The notes below the pieces were generated by a model. The model did no database searches. It saw nothing but the letters and a program-made list of their open reading frames with translations, and was not told where the DNA came from. This document shows positions 14,944 through 24,543 of a stretch of 48,009 nucleotides of DNA, one piece after another (position 1 is the stretch's first letter; each line of letters starts with the position of its first letter). Source of the DNA: Mycobacterium sp. (GTDB lineage Bacteria > Actinomycetota > Actinomycetes > Mycobacteriales > Mycobacteriaceae). The stretch lies in the NCBI GenBank assembly GCA_023264735.1, contig JAHFVD010000058.1:1-48009 (forward strand), written 5' to 3'. The translations under genes and the position numbers were made by a program.

Positions 14944-15690
14944 GTGGCAGATTTGGTGCTCTACGAAGTCATTGATCGCGTCGCGCTGATCACCGTCAAC
15001 GATCCCGACCGGCGCAACGCCGTCACCGACGCGATGTCGCAGCAGCTGCGCGAGGCGGTCGAAGCCGCCGAAGCCGAGGCCAACGCCGTCGTGATCACCG
15101 GCGCGGGCAAGGCGTTCTGCGCGGGCGCGGACCTGTCCGCCCTCGGCGCCGCCGCCAAGGAAGGACTCGAACGCATCTACGCCGGATTCATGGCCGTCGG
15201 CCGTTGCACGCTGCCGACCGTCGCCGCGGTCAACGGCGCCGCCGTGGGCGCCGGAATGAACCTGGCCCTGGCCGCCGACGTCCGCATCGCGGGGCCGCAC
15301 GCGCTCTTCGATCCGCGGTTCCAGAAGCTCGGCATCCATCCCGGCGGCGGTGCCACCTGGATGCTGCAGCGCGCGGTCGGCCCGCAGGTGGCCCGCGCCG
15401 CGCTGCTGTTCGGCATGCGCTTCGACGCCGAGGCCGCCGTGCGGCATGGCCTCGCCCTGACCGTCGCCGACGATCCCGTCGCCGCCGCGCTGGAACTGGC
15501 CGCCGGTCCCGCGGCCGCACCGCGCGAGGTCGTGCGGGCCACCAAGGCGTCGATGCGCGCCACCGCCATCCCCGGCTTCCTGGACACCGACCATCACGAG
15601 GCGGCCAAGAACATCGAGCTCGACCCGCAGGCCACCTCGATCGAGTCGCCGGAATTCAAGGCCCGGCTGGCCGCCGCGCAACGCCGCTGA
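14944..15690 (+). CDS. Enoyl-CoA hydratase/isomerase family protein
   Basis: This 248-residue crotonase-fold protein starts with GTG 14944. [15 protein letters not shown] and [19 protein letters not shown] are the crotonase CoA-binding and oxyanion-hole segments. The position of the usual first glutamate is occupied by [21 protein letters not shown], so one classical catalytic Glu appears to be replaced. A non-hydratase activity is therefore possible. The gene is divergent from the carbamate operon, and its link to it is unclear. Mycobacteria carry many EchA paralogues and I cannot name the specific one. Confidence 0.85.
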   Translation: MADLVLYEVIDRVALITVNDPDRRNAVTDAMSQQLREAVEAAEAEANAVVITGAGKAFCAGADLSALGAAAKEGLERIYAGFMAVGRCTLPTVAAVNGAAVGAGMNLALAADVRIAGPHALFDPRFQKLGIHPGGGATWMLQRAVGPQVARAALLFGMRFDAEAAVRHGLALTVADDPVAAALELAAGPAAAPREVVRATKASMRATAIPGFLDTDHHEAAKNIELDPQATSIESPEFKARLAAAQRR

Positions 15691-15709
15691 CCTGGCATCC
15701 TTGCAATAG

Positions 15710-15725
15710 GCAGGTAAATACCTGC
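15710..15725. promoter_or_regulatory. Palindromic operator ahead of the ArsR-SRPBCC gene
   Basis: GCAGGTA-AA-TACCTGC is a perfect inverted repeat ending 5 bp before the ATG at 15731. Placed over the likely promoter, it is a good candidate autoregulatory site for the ArsR-type domain encoded immediately after it. The closeness to the start suggests a leaderless or very short-leader transcript. Confidence 0.6.
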
Positions 15726-15730
15726 ATTAT

Positions 15731-16552
15731 ATGGACGTGGAAGCAGATGCGGTTTTCAAGGCGCTTGCCGACCCCGGCCGGCGGCGCTTGCTCGACATGC
15801 TCCACGAGCGGGCCGGGCTGACGCTGGGCGAACTCTGCGACGGGCTCGACATGCGTCGGCAGTCGGTGAGCCAGCACGTCGAGATTCTCGAAGCCGCCAA
15901 CCTCGTGACCTCGGTACGTGACGGCCGCCGAAAGCTCCACTACCTCAATGCAGTACCGCTTCACCAGATCCAAACCCGCTGGATCTGGAAGTTCGAAGAG
16001 CCGCGCCTGGCGGCCCTTGCCATGATCAAGCAGCACGCGGAGGAAAGCGCAATGTCCGAGAGCACGCAGCCGATTCCCGACTACGTCTACACGACCTACA
16101 TTCACGCCACCGCCGAGCAGGTGTGGCATGCACTCACCGACCAGGACATCACCGCGAAGTTCTGGGGCCATGCGCAAGTCTCGGAGTGGCGCGTCGGCGG
16201 CCGCGTCGACCACGTCCGTGCCGACGGGTCCGGCATCACCGACGTCACCGGCACCGTGATGGTTGTCGATCCGCCGCGCCGGTTGGTATTCGGCTTCGGC
16301 GAACCCAGCGACGATCCGACGGCCGAAGAGAGCGTCGTCACGTTCGACATCGAGCCCTTCCACGACATCGTCAAACTGACCGTCACGCATACGAATTTCC
16401 AGTCGCCAGACGACCGCGAGTCGGTCGGGCAAGGCTGGCCGACCGTGTTCGCCAACCTCAAGACGCTCCTGGAAACCGGCGACGTGCTGCCGACGGCGCC
16501 GTGGGAGTTCCACGCCGAGCAACGTGCCGCGCAGATGGCCAAGCGCAGCTAG
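15731..16552 (+). CDS. ArsR-type regulator fused to an SRPBCC (AHSA1) domain
   Basis: This 273-residue two-domain protein has an ArsR winged helix in residues 1-95: VFKALADPGRRRLLDMLHER, then LTLGELCDGLDMRRQSVSQH, with the recognition helix around SVSQHVEILEAANLV. An AHSA1/SRPBCC ligand-binding fold occupies about 115-265: YVYTTYIHATAEQVWHALTD, FWGHAQVSEWRVGG and VVDPPRRLVFGF. No metal-binding CxC of arsenic sensors is present. The SRPBCC pocket may sense a hydrophobic ligand and control the winged helix. An internal ATG before SESTQPIPDY (about residue 108) could permit a separate SRPBCC protein, but the frame is continuous. It is probably autoregulated through the palindrome at 15710-15725. 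Confidence 0.85.
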   Translation: MDVEADAVFKALADPGRRRLLDMLHERAGLTLGELCDGLDMRRQSVSQHVEILEAANLVTSVRDGRRKLHYLNAVPLHQIQTRWIWKFEEPRLAALAMIKQHAEESAMSESTQPIPDYVYTTYIHATAEQVWHALTDQDITAKFWGHAQVSEWRVGGRVDHVRADGSGITDVTGTVMVVDPPRRLVFGFGEPSDDPTAEESVVTFDIEPFHDIVKLTVTHTNFQSPDDRESVGQGWPTVFANLKTLLETGDVLPTAPWEFHAEQRAAQMAKRS

Positions 16553-16697
16553 CGCAGACCCCTTCCGCGCACCGAACGTGGGGGTTTTCGGGGCTGGATA
16601 TTCGGAATTTCACCGGAAACCCACACGCTCGGCGGCCGGCCAGCCATCCAGCGAGATTTCCCGGGTGCGAATCCGCCCGCCAACTTAGAGTCCATAT

Positions 16698-18797
16698 GTG
16701 ACTCACAGCACATCGAGTCGGTATGCCCGCTATGTCGGCCGGGTCGGGGCGCTGGCGTTCGCGCTCGGCGTCGGTGTTGCGGTCGCTAACAACCCCGGGG
16801 TCGCGCTGGCAGATACCGGCGGCTCGGGATCGTCGACTTCAGCGGCGCACTCGGCCAGACCGTCCGGCGCTCGCAGTCAATCGCTGACCGCAACCAAGCG
16901 CACCGGCACGACGGCCCCGCACAGCCGTGCCCAGGCCCGCACCAGCCCCACGCTCCCCCGCAGCGCGGTCAGTTTGACCGATGTCCTTGGCTACGCCCGC
17001 CGTGAGGCCGAAGCGACCACCCAGCAGCCGCCCGCCACGATCGGCAACATCCTCTTCGCCCGCACACCCACACTGGCCTACAACGCCGCCCAGAACGTCC
17101 AGGCCGACGACGGCGTCATCACCGGCACGCTCAACGCCAAACAGGCCAACGGCTACGCGCTGACCTACACCGTCACCCAGGCGCCGCAGCACGGCACCGT
17201 CGACATCCACGAAGACGGCACCTTCACTTACACCCCCGACGCACAGTTCACCACGATCGGTGGTACCGATACGTTCGGCGTGATGGCCGACGACCAGCCC
17301 GGCAACCAGATGCATTGGCACGGTCTGGCAACATTTTTCGCGCCCAACGGCGGCTCGACCGCGACGGCGAAGGTCACCGTTCTGGAGAATCCGGGGAACG
17401 CCGAGCCGACGTCGGTGCTGTCCACCACCGATCAGCTCAACGCCGAGCAGATCGCCACCCAGATCGCCAATTCACCGTTCGTCCGGCTGGCCAAGGACAT
17501 CCTCAAGGTCGGCTGGTGGCTGGCCGCGCAAAAGAACTTCAGCATGATCGGCGGGCCGGACCAAGAGAACATGGCCCAGCTCGATCAGGCGGTCACCGAG
17601 TATGCCAACCAAGCCGCGATGGAAGTGCTGTTGCTGAACTCCAACGCGCCTGAGTTCATTCAGCAGGTCGCGCCCACCCACAGCTGGTATCTGCAGAGCT
17701 TCGCCGGCTCTCGGATCTGGTACGACAACCCCGACACCATCTACCGGTTCGTCGGCGTGAACAACGCATCGTCATATGTGATCACCGGCAAGTTCGACGG
17801 CACGCTACCCGCCGACACCAACTTCAGCGTGCTGACCGGCCTGAGCGGGACCACCGCCGACAACATCAACGGCAAGGACCTCGTCCTCAACTCCGACGGA
17901 AGCTTCACGATCACGGTGGATGGCACGCCGACCCTGCTCGGGCAGACGAATCATCTGTATCTGCCCCCGGGCACCAGCCTGATCACGACACGAAACACGT
18001 TGTCGGACTGGAACGCCGAAGAGCCCATGAGCCTCTCGATCCTGCGGGTCAGCGGCCCACCGAATAGCTTGTTCAGTCAGGTCGGCGGGTTCGCGATTCC
18101 GGGCATCGGCCCATTGGTGTCCGGCAATCCGCTGCTGACGTCGTTGGTGTCGTTGATCCCGCCGCTGCCCGCACCGCGGCTGCTGCAGTCCGTCGAGGCC
18201 GCGGTGATCATGCTGCTGCTCGGCATCAGCGGCGAGAACACGTACATGTCGGTCGCCACGAAGGACGCCACCACGGGCCAGACCAAGGCACCGAATGTGT
18301 TCTCCGATCCCGACCATAACGCGTCGTTCCTGGCGACCCAGTTGCAGAGCGTCGGGTACTTCCAGCTCGCCGACGACGAGGCGCTGGTGCTCACGATCAA
18401 CCCCGGCAAGGCACGGTATTTCAGCGTTCCGGTCACCAACGACTGGACGATCACCGACAACTACTGGGACCAGCAGACCAGCCTCAACCTCAACCAGTCG
18501 GACCAGAACAACGACGACGAGACGTACACGATCGTGGTCTCCCCCACCGATCCAGGTGTGGCCAACTGGGTGTCGACCGGCGGGCTGAATCAGGGCACGA
18601 TCTCCATCCGGTTCCAGGACTTCGATCCGAACTCCACGGTCGACCCGACAGTGAGCTCACAGGTGGTCAAGCTCAACGAACTCGACGGCGTGCTGCCGAA
18701 CGGCACCGTCTTCGTCACTCCCGAACAACGGGCGGCCCAGATCGCCACACGGCAGCTGGGCTACAACAAGCGCTACACGCCCTACCCGCAAGCCTAG
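16698..18797 (+). CDS. Large secreted protein with Ig-like domain and DUF1214-like C-terminus
   Basis: This 699-residue protein starts with GTG 16698. Residues 1-38 are a signal peptide ([20 protein letters not shown], AxA site near VALA|DT). A Ser/Thr/Ala-rich linker follows to about 95. Residues 130-235 form a cadherin/VCBS-like beta sandwich: [20 protein letters not shown] and [20 protein letters not shown] central region has [20 protein letters not shown] and an alpha-beta part with [11 protein letters not shown]. The C-terminus resembles DUF1214: [39 protein letters not shown] and a closing YKRYTPYP-like tail. Such proteins are exported or wall-associated in mycobacteria; enzymatic function is unknown. 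It is convergent with bkdC and the ends overlap by 4 bp. Confidence 0.8.
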   Translation: MTHSTSSRYARYVGRVGALAFALGVGVAVANNPGVALADTGGSGSSTSAAHSARPSGARSQSLTATKRTGTTAPHSRAQARTSPTLPRSAVSLTDVLGYARREAEATTQQPPATIGNILFARTPTLAYNAAQNVQADDGVITGTLNAKQANGYALTYTVTQAPQHGTVDIHEDGTFTYTPDAQFTTIGGTDTFGVMADDQPGNQMHWHGLATFFAPNGGSTATAKVTVLENPGNAEPTSVLSTTDQLNAEQIATQIANSPFVRLAKDILKVGWWLAAQKNFSMIGGPDQENMAQLDQAVTEYANQAAMEVLLLNSNAPEFIQQVAPTHSWYLQSFAGSRIWYDNPDTIYRFVGVNNASSYVITGKFDGTLPADTNFSVLTGLSGTTADNINGKDLVLNSDGSFTITVDGTPTLLGQTNHLYLPPGTSLITTRNTLSDWNAEEPMSLSILRVSGPPNSLFSQVGGFAIPGIGPLVSGNPLLTSLVSLIPPLPAPRLLQSVEAAVIMLLLGISGENTYMSVATKDATTGQTKAPNVFSDPDHNASFLATQLQSVGYFQLADDEALVLTINPGKARYFSVPVTNDWTITDNYWDQQTSLNLNQSDQNNDDETYTIVVSPTDPGVANWVSTGGLNQGTISIRFQDFDPNSTVDPTVSSQVVKLNELDGVLPNGTVFVTPEQRAAQIATRQLGYNKRYTPYPQA

Positions 18798-19894
18798 AGG
18801 TCGAGCAGCGCCGTCTCCGGCGCCTCGATCAGCCCGCGCAGGTCGGTCAGGAATGCCGCGGCCTGCGCGCCGTCGGCAATGCGATGGTCGAATGCACAGG
18901 TCAGCGTCATCGTCGGCCGGGCCACCACCGCGTCGTCGACCACCACGGCCCTCGGCTTCAGCGAGCCCATGCCGAGGATGGCCGCTTCCGGGTAGTTGAT
19001 TACCGGCACACCCTCGTCCAGTCCCAGTGCGCCGAAATTCGACACCGTGAACGTCGACCCACTCAACTGGGTGGGGGCCAGCGTGCCTGCCCTGGCCCGG
19101 GCCACCACGTCGTCGACCGCAGCGGCCAGCTTGCGCGTGGAGCAGTCCCGGGTGTCGATGACGGGAACGACCAGACCCCGCTCGGTGGCCACCGCGACGC
19201 CGAGCCGCACGTCGGGATGCAGCCGAATCTCCGGCCCCGCTTCGGATTCCACCCAGGTGGCATTGAGCAACGGGTGGCGGCCCAGGGCGATGACCAGCAG
19301 CCGCAACGTCAGGACGAACGGTGTCACCTCCAGGGTGTCCCGAACGCGCAGCAGCGCAGAGCAATCGAGAAGAACACTGGCGTGCGCGTCGGGGATCTGG
19401 CTGCGTGACAACGCCATGTGCGTGGCCATCCGGGCGTGGACTCCCCGCACCGGGACGGTTTGCGACGACGGGGCCGGACCGGCAGCGTTCAGGACATCGT
19501 CGCGGGTAATCACTCCGTCGGTGCCCGAGCCGGGTTGCAGCCCTTGTAGATCCACATCGAGATCGGCCGCGAGCTTGCGCGTCTTCGGGGCGGCCCGGGC
19601 TCGCCTGCTGCGATCCATCCCGTTATCGATGCCGTAGCCGACCAACACCGGTGTGCGCTCGTCGGTTTCGATGCGCACCAACAGTGTTCCCACCGCCAGG
19701 GTTTCACCCTCGGCACCGCCGAGCTCGGCGATCCGCCCGGCGTACGGGCTGGGGATCTCGACTTCGGCCTTGTTGGTCTCGACCGTGCACAGTGTCTGGT
19801 TGAGCTCCACGACATCGCCGACGGCGACGGCCCAACTAGTGATCGTGGCGTCCTCCAGGCCTTCGCCGAGGTCCGGGACTAAGAAGTCGCTCAT
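18794..19894 (-). CDS. bkdC: Branched-chain alpha-keto acid dehydrogenase E2 component
   Basis: This 366-residue dihydrolipoamide acyltransferase has a lipoyl domain in residues 1-78, with the lipoylated lysine in [17 protein letters not shown] peripheral-subunit-binding domain lies at about 98-135 ([20 protein letters not shown]). The catalytic acyltransferase domain follows, with [15 protein letters not shown] and the active-site histidine in [17 protein letters not shown]. It accepts the acyl group from the E1 (BkdAB) lipoyl-thioester and passes it to CoA. It is the last gene of the operon and the start overlaps the bkdB stop (ATGA). It is shorter than many E2 proteins, as for M. tuberculosis Rv2495c. 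Confidence 0.95.
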   Translation of the reverse strand: MSDFLVPDLGEGLEDATITSWAVAVGDVVELNQTLCTVETNKAEVEIPSPYAGRIAELGGAEGETLAVGTLLVRIETDERTPVLVGYGIDNGMDRSRRARAAPKTRKLAADLDVDLQGLQPGSGTDGVITRDDVLNAAGPAPSSQTVPVRGVHARMATHMALSRSQIPDAHASVLLDCSALLRVRDTLEVTPFVLTLRLLVIALGRHPLLNATWVESEAGPEIRLHPDVRLGVAVATERGLVVPVIDTRDCSTRKLAAAVDDVVARARAGTLAPTQLSGSTFTVSNFGALGLDEGVPVINYPEAAILGMGSLKPRAVVVDDAVVARPTMTLTCAFDHRIADGAQAAAFLTDLRGLIEAPETALLDL

Positions 19895-20943
19895 GGCCGC
19901 CGCATCGCCTTCTCGACGCAGTCGAGCAGTCGGTCCACTCCCGGCAACCAGAGCTTCTCCAGCCGGGCCGGCGGGTAGGGCGTGTCGAATCCGGTGGCGC
20001 GCAACACCGGCGATTCGAGGTCGTAGAACAGCTCCTCGGAGATCCGAGCCGCCAGCTCGGCGCCGAAGCCGAGCGTTCGCGGACCTTCGTGCATGACCAC
20101 CGCTCGGCCGGTCTTGCGGACCGACTCTGCGACGGTGTCGAAGTCCAGCGGACTCAACGAGCGCAGATCGATGACTTCCAGGCTGCAGTCGGCGATTTCG
20201 GCCGCATTCAGTGCGGCACCGACCAGCCCGCCGTAGGTGATCACCGTGACGTCATCACCGCTGCGCCGGACGGCGGCCTTACCGATCGGCGGCCCGGGTA
20301 CGGCGAGATCGACCGATTCGCGGGCCCAATAGCGACGCTTGGGCTCGAGGTAGATCACCGGATCGCGGGCGGCGATCGCATGCCGCAGCAGCCAGTAGGC
20401 ATCCGAAGGCGTCGATGGCACAACAACTTTGAGCCCCGCGGTGTGTACCCAATAGGTTTCGGTGGATTCCGAGTGGTGCTCCACCGCGCCGATACCGCCG
20501 AATGACGGGATCCTGACCGTGACGGGCATGTCGACCTGGCCGCGGGTGCGGTTTCGATACTTGGCGAGGTGGCTGACCACCTGATCGAACGCCGGGTAGG
20601 AGAAGCCGTCGAACTGGATTTCCGGAACCGGCACGAAGCCGCGGATGGCCAGGCCCACCGCGACCCCGATGATCGCCGACTCGGCCAGCGGGGTGTCGAA
20701 ACACCGTTGCTCGCCGAAGGTTTCGGCCAGTCCCTCGGTGATCCGGAATACCCCGCCCAGGGCGGCGACGTCTTCGCCGAACACCAGCACCCGGTCGTCA
20801 CCGGCCATCGCATCGTGCAGGGCACGGTTGATCGCCTGCGCCATGGTGAGGGTGGTGACGCTGGGCAATTCGGTCAGAATCGGCCCGCCCGGTTCTGGTG
20901 TGCCGTCGCCACGCAATGGCGGCCGGTCGATGATCTGTGTCAT
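19891..20943 (-). CDS. bkdB: Branched-chain alpha-keto acid dehydrogenase E1 beta subunit
   Basis: This 350-residue transketolase-like E1 beta starts at ATG 20943 ([14 protein letters not shown]); the frame upstream overlaps bkdA and is not used. Family stretches are [27 protein letters not shown] (read in parts: [11 protein letters not shown]), [46 protein letters not shown] and [15 protein letters not shown]. The C-terminal half carries [15 protein letters not shown] and [15 protein letters not shown]. With BkdA it forms the ThDP-dependent E1 that decarboxylates the keto acids of Leu, Ile and Val. There are 10 bp between the bkdA stop and this start. Confidence 0.95.
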   Translation of the reverse strand: MTQIIDRPPLRGDGTPEPGGPILTELPSVTTLTMAQAINRALHDAMAGDDRVLVFGEDVAALGGVFRITEGLAETFGEQRCFDTPLAESAIIGVAVGLAIRGFVPVPEIQFDGFSYPAFDQVVSHLAKYRNRTRGQVDMPVTVRIPSFGGIGAVEHHSESTETYWVHTAGLKVVVPSTPSDAYWLLRHAIAARDPVIYLEPKRRYWARESVDLAVPGPPIGKAAVRRSGDDVTVITYGGLVGAALNAAEIADCSLEVIDLRSLSPLDFDTVAESVRKTGRAVVMHEGPRTLGFGAELAARISEELFYDLESPVLRATGFDTPYPPARLEKLWLPGVDRLLDCVEKAMRRP

Positions 20944-20953
20944 CTCATGCCTC

Positions 20954-22003
20954 CTACGCCAATTCGGCGCGCAGTTGCGCACGCTGGGCCGACAATTCGG
21001 GGGTGATCTCGGCGTAGACATGGTCGAACAGCTCGTCCACATCCGGGTCCGGGGCACCGACCACCGAATCGCGAAGCTCGGCACGCAGCCGCACCGATCG
21101 GGCTTCCACTCGGTGCTCCACTCGTTCAGTGAGGACGCCAATGTCCTGCAGATACGTGCGATAGCGGGTGATCGGGTCGCGCGCCGACCATTCGGCGAGT
21201 TCGGCAGCGGTGCGGTAGCGAGTGGCGTCATCGGAGGTGGTGTGCGGTTCCATCCGATACGTGACGGCTTCGATGAGGGTGGGTCCCTCGCCGGCCCGTG
21301 CCCGTTCGGCCGCTTCGGCCATCACCGCATAGCAGGCCAGGATGTCGTTGCCATCCACCCTGATTCCGGGCATTCCGTAGCCGATCGCCCGGTGGGCGAG
21401 GGTGGGTGCGGCGTACTGACGGCTGGCCGGCACCGAAATCGCCCACTGGTTGTTCTGGATGTAGAACACGCAAGGCGCCTTCTCGACGGAGGCCATGTTC
21501 ATCGCCTCGTGCGAATCGCCTTCGCTGGTGGCACCGTCACCGAGGAAGGCCACCGTCAGTGAATCCTCGCCCAGCCGTTGGGCCGCCATCGCCGCACCGA
21601 CGGCGTGCAGCCCGTTGGTGGCGATGGGGATCGCGATAGGCGCACAGCACTTGCCGGTGAAGTCGAGCCCACCATGCCAGGAACCACGCCACAGAGCGGC
21701 AAGTTGTGCGGGCGCGATACCGCGGACCATGAAGACGCCGAGTTCGCGGAATTGCGGGAACAGCCAGTCGGTCTTGCGCAGGCACGCCGTCGCACCGATC
21801 TGCGCGGCCTCCTGGCCACGGCACGAGGCGTAGAGCGCCAGTTCACCCTGGCGTTGCAGATTGACGAATTCGGCGTCGAGATCGCGAGTGACAACGAGAT
21901 TCTCGTAAAGCCAGACGAGGGTTTCCGGCGGGAGGTCGCGACGATATCGGCTTTCGGCCGTCGCAGTTCCGTCGGGCCCGATGAGTTGAACCGGTTGATC
22001 CAT
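20954..22003 (-). CDS. bkdA: Branched-chain alpha-keto acid dehydrogenase E1 alpha subunit
   Basis: This 349-residue E1 alpha starts at ATG 22003 after a GGAGG site. The ThDP/Mg-binding motif is GDGATSEGDSHEAMN, followed by VEKAPCVFYIQNNQWAISVP. The phosphorylation-loop equivalent reads YRMEPHTTSDDATRYR, where most relatives have G before PH. ASCRGQEAAQIG and LFPQFRELGVFMVRG are the substrate-channel segments. It decarboxylates branched keto acids on ThDP together with BkdB. Its Shine-Dalgarno sequence is one arm of a perfect 9-bp hairpin (22005-22033), which may limit its translation. Confidence 0.95.
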   Translation of the reverse strand: MDQPVQLIGPDGTATAESRYRRDLPPETLVWLYENLVVTRDLDAEFVNLQRQGELALYASCRGQEAAQIGATACLRKTDWLFPQFRELGVFMVRGIAPAQLAALWRGSWHGGLDFTGKCCAPIAIPIATNGLHAVGAAMAAQRLGEDSLTVAFLGDGATSEGDSHEAMNMASVEKAPCVFYIQNNQWAISVPASRQYAAPTLAHRAIGYGMPGIRVDGNDILACYAVMAEAAERARAGEGPTLIEAVTYRMEPHTTSDDATRYRTAAELAEWSARDPITRYRTYLQDIGVLTERVEHRVEARSVRLRAELRDSVVGAPDPDVDELFDHVYAEITPELSAQRAQLRAELA

Positions 22004-22004
22004 A

Positions 22005-22033
22005 ACCGCCTCCTCTGCCGGTGCGGAGGCGGT
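22005..22033 (-). promoter_or_regulatory. Hairpin sequestering the bkdA ribosome binding site
   Basis: On the message (minus) strand, ACCGCCTCC and GGAGGCGGT are perfect reverse complements around an 11-nt loop. The second arm contains the GGAGG of bkdA, 4-8 nt before the ATG. The first arm is thus an anti-Shine-Dalgarno. It lies in the 59-bp citE-bkdA gap inside the operon. Translational attenuation is inferred; it could also be a processing or partial termination site. Confidence 0.55.
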
Positions 22034-22062
22034 CGGAGCAAACCTGTTGTGGCAGGCTCCAG

Positions 22063-22881
22063 CTAGCGGCCGGGGTCGGGCGCTAGCTGGACTATGCGCT
22101 CTGCTCGCCGAAGCACCGGGGCATCCACCATTATGCCCTCGAATTGAAAGACACCGCGTTCATCAAGGGCTGCCTTAAGCACGTGTCGCGCCCAACCTAC
22201 CTGCTCAGCGCTAGGAAGGTAGCCCTCCCTAATCACCGCGATCTGGCTAGGATGGATGGCCACTTTGGCGTCGAACCCGACGGCTACCGCATCGTCGACC
22301 TCGGCTTTGAGGCCGTCCAGACTCTTGATGTCGAGGTACACCGAATCCAATGCGAGCCGGCCGTACGCCTTCGCGGCCAGCAAGCTCTGCGACCGCACGT
22401 GCCGTGCTACTTCGCGGTAGGAGCCGTCGGGATAGCGATTCGCGGTGCCGCCCAGATAGGCGAACAGATCCTCAGCACCCCACATGACCGCCAGTGCATT
22501 GTCGGCGCGGGTCGAGTCGACGACATTGAGCGCGCCCAACGGGGTTTCGATCAACACCACGACATCCAGCGGCGCCAGTGCAGCGACCTGCTCGCGGGAT
22601 TCGGTCTTGGCCAGCATCACCGTGGTGTACGGGGTGCGGGCCAGCGCTTCGAGGTCGAGCGGATGATCCGGCGTGGTCGACGGATTGATCCGCACGACCG
22701 TGCGGCCGGGATCGAGCTGAGTTGTCACCAGCGCTTCGCGGGCGGCCTCGCGATCCTTGGCCGCCACCCCGTCCTCGAGGTCGAGGATCACGACATCGGC
22801 TGTCGCAGCGGCCTTCTCGAATCGCTCGGGGCGATCGGCGGGGCAGAACAGCCAGGCGGGTCCTGGATTGTCGAGTGCCAT
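22063..22881 (-). CDS. citE: CitE-like beta-hydroxyacyl-CoA lyase
   Basis: This 272-residue TIM-barrel protein of the HpcH/HpaI-CitE family has WLFCPADRPERFEKA, the metal-binding VVILDLEDGVAAKDR, TVVRINPST, VVVLIETPLGALNVV, WGAEDLFAYLGG and KVAIHPSQIAVI. The M. tuberculosis counterpart Rv2498c is reported as a lyase acting on HMG-CoA-type and citramalyl-CoA substrates, joining leucine and itaconate breakdown to acetyl-CoA. It lies between the MaoC hydratase and the bkd genes, consistent with the last step of leucine catabolism. Its start overlaps the hydratase stop by one base. Confidence 0.92.
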   Translation of the reverse strand: MALDNPGPAWLFCPADRPERFEKAAATADVVILDLEDGVAAKDREAAREALVTTQLDPGRTVVRINPSTTPDHPLDLEALARTPYTTVMLAKTESREQVAALAPLDVVVLIETPLGALNVVDSTRADNALAVMWGAEDLFAYLGGTANRYPDGSYREVARHVRSQSLLAAKAYGRLALDSVYLDIKSLDGLKAEVDDAVAVGFDAKVAIHPSQIAVIREGYLPSAEQVGWARHVLKAALDERGVFQFEGIMVDAPVLRRAERIVQLAPDPGR

Positions 22882-23369
22882 CAGGCGGGCTTCTTTCGCA
22901 TCATGGTCTTACGGCTGGCGGTCGCGACGACGTCACCGTGCTGGTTGCGGGCGGTGTGCGCGAACGTGACGATACCTTCACCGGGCCGGCTCTTGGACTC
23001 GCGCTTGTCTGTGACGACGGTCTCGGCGTACATCGTGTCGCCATGGAAAAGCGGCTTGGGGAAGGCGATGTCGGAGAAGCCCAGATTGCCGACGATGGTG
23101 CCCTGCGTCAGCTGCGTCACCGACAGGCCCACCAGGGTGGACAGGGTGAACATGGAGTTCACCAGCCGCTGGTTGAACGGCGGCAGTGCGTCGGAGAACG
23201 CCGCGTCCAGGTGCAACGCCTGCGTGTTCATCGTCAAGGTGGTGAAAAAGACGTTGTCGGCCTCGGTGATGGTGCGGCCGGGGGCGTGCACGTAGCGCAC
23301 CCCGATCTCGAATTCCTCGAACCACAAGCCGCGCTGGACGACGACCTTCTCCTCGGAGGACTCGCTCAC
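22881..23369 (-). CDS. MaoC-like (R)-hydratase (Rv2499c type)
   Basis: A 162-residue single hot-dog-fold protein starting with GTG 23369, directly against the fadE19 stop. Residues 12-60 contain GLWFEEFEIGVRYVHAPGRT and EADNVFFTTLTMNTQALH with candidate catalytic D and H residues. TIVGNLGFSDIAFPKPLFHG and HGDTMYAETVVTDKRES follow. Short MaoC proteins add water to enoyl-CoA thioesters. In this operon it would hydrate 3-methylglutaconyl-CoA (or itaconyl/mesaconyl-CoA) for the CitE-like lyase. Position and fold support that; the exact substrate is inference from the M. tuberculosis cluster. Confidence 0.88.
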   Translation of the reverse strand: MSESSEEKVVVQRGLWFEEFEIGVRYVHAPGRTITEADNVFFTTLTMNTQALHLDAAFSDALPPFNQRLVNSMFTLSTLVGLSVTQLTQGTIVGNLGFSDIAFPKPLFHGDTMYAETVVTDKRESKSRPGEGIVTFAHTARNQHGDVVATASRKTMMRKKPA

Positions 23370-24530
23370 CTACAGTCCCATCTGCCGGGCGATGACCATC
23401 AGCTGCACTTCGGTTGTCCCTTCCCCGATCTCGAGGATCTTGCTGTCCCGGTAGTGCCGGGCCACCGGGTATTCGTTCATGAAACCGTAGCCGCCGTGGA
23501 TTTGGGTGGCGTCACGGGCATTGTCCATGGCGGCTTCACTCGCGATCATCTTGGCGATCGCCGCCTCCTTCTTGAACGGTTTACCGGCCAGCATCAGGGC
23601 CGCAGCGTCGTAATAGGCGGTGCGGGCCACATGGGCGCGGGCCTCCATGCGGGCGATCTTGAACTCGATCGCCTGGAACTTCCCGATCGGCTGACCGAAA
23701 GCGGCGCGCTCGTGGGCGTACTTGACGCTTTCGTCGACACAGCCCTGCGCCGCACCCGTCGACAGCGCGGCGATCGCGATCCGGCCCTCGTCGAGGATCC
23801 GCAGGAAGTTGGCGTAACCACGGCCGCGCTCGCCCAGGAGGTTCTCCTCCGGCACTCGCACGTCCTCGAAGGTCAACGGGTGTGTGTCCGAGGCGTTCCA
23901 GCCAACCTTGTTGTAGGGGGGCTCGGCGGTGAAGCCGGCGGTCGGCACCGGCACCAGGATCGAGGAGATCTCCCGGTGGTCGCCGGAGCCGCCGGTCACC
24001 GCGGTGACGGTGACCAGCTTGGTGATGTCGGTGCCGGAGTTGGTGATGAATTGCTTGGAGCCATTAATAACCCAGCTCGCCCCATCCAATCGCGCGGTGG
24101 TCTTGGTGGCTCCTGCATCGGTGCCACCGCCGGCCTCGGTGAGACCGAACGCCCCCAGGGCCTGCCCGCTGGTCAGCTGCGGCAGCCATTCCTGCTTCTG
24201 CGCCTCGTTGCCGAACCGGTAGACCGGCATCGCACCCAGCGACACCCCAGCCTCCAGCGTGATCGCCACGCTCTGGTCGACCTTGCCGAGCTCCTCCAGC
24301 GCCAGGCACAGGGCGAAGTAGTCGCCGCCCATGCCGCCGTATTCCTCCGGGAACGGCAGACCGAACAGGCCCATCTCGGCCATCCCCGCGACGACCTCGT
24401 AGGGAAACGTGTGCTGCGCATCGTGTTCGGCGGCCACCGGGGCGACGACGGCGCGGGCGAAGTCGCGGACCGTCTTGGCGAGCTGCTCGTATTCATCGGG
24501 AAGTGTTCCCGTGGACAGGAAGTCGGTCAT
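23370..24530 (-). CDS. fadE19: Acyl-CoA dehydrogenase, isovaleryl-CoA dehydrogenase type
   Basis: This 386-residue acyl-CoA dehydrogenase starts with MTDFLSTGTLPDEYEQL at ATG 24530. FAD- and substrate-binding signatures are FGLTEAGGGTDAGATKTTA, GSKQFITNSGTDI, EGRIAIAALSTGAAQG and the C-terminal DATQIHGGYGFMNEYPVARH. The gene order matches fadE19 (Rv2500c) in M. tuberculosis. It oxidises isovaleryl-CoA to 3-methylcrotonyl-CoA in leucine breakdown and passes electrons to ETF. It lies 13 bp after accA1. The frame extends 8 codons upstream of the chosen start. Confidence 0.93.
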   Translation of the reverse strand: MTDFLSTGTLPDEYEQLAKTVRDFARAVVAPVAAEHDAQHTFPYEVVAGMAEMGLFGLPFPEEYGGMGGDYFALCLALEELGKVDQSVAITLEAGVSLGAMPVYRFGNEAQKQEWLPQLTSGQALGAFGLTEAGGGTDAGATKTTARLDGASWVINGSKQFITNSGTDITKLVTVTAVTGGSGDHREISSILVPVPTAGFTAEPPYNKVGWNASDTHPLTFEDVRVPEENLLGERGRGYANFLRILDEGRIAIAALSTGAAQGCVDESVKYAHERAAFGQPIGKFQAIEFKIARMEARAHVARTAYYDAAALMLAGKPFKKEAAIAKMIASEAAMDNARDATQIHGGYGFMNEYPVARHYRDSKILEIGEGTTEVQLMVIARQMGL

Positions 24531-24543
24531 TGTCGCACTTTCT

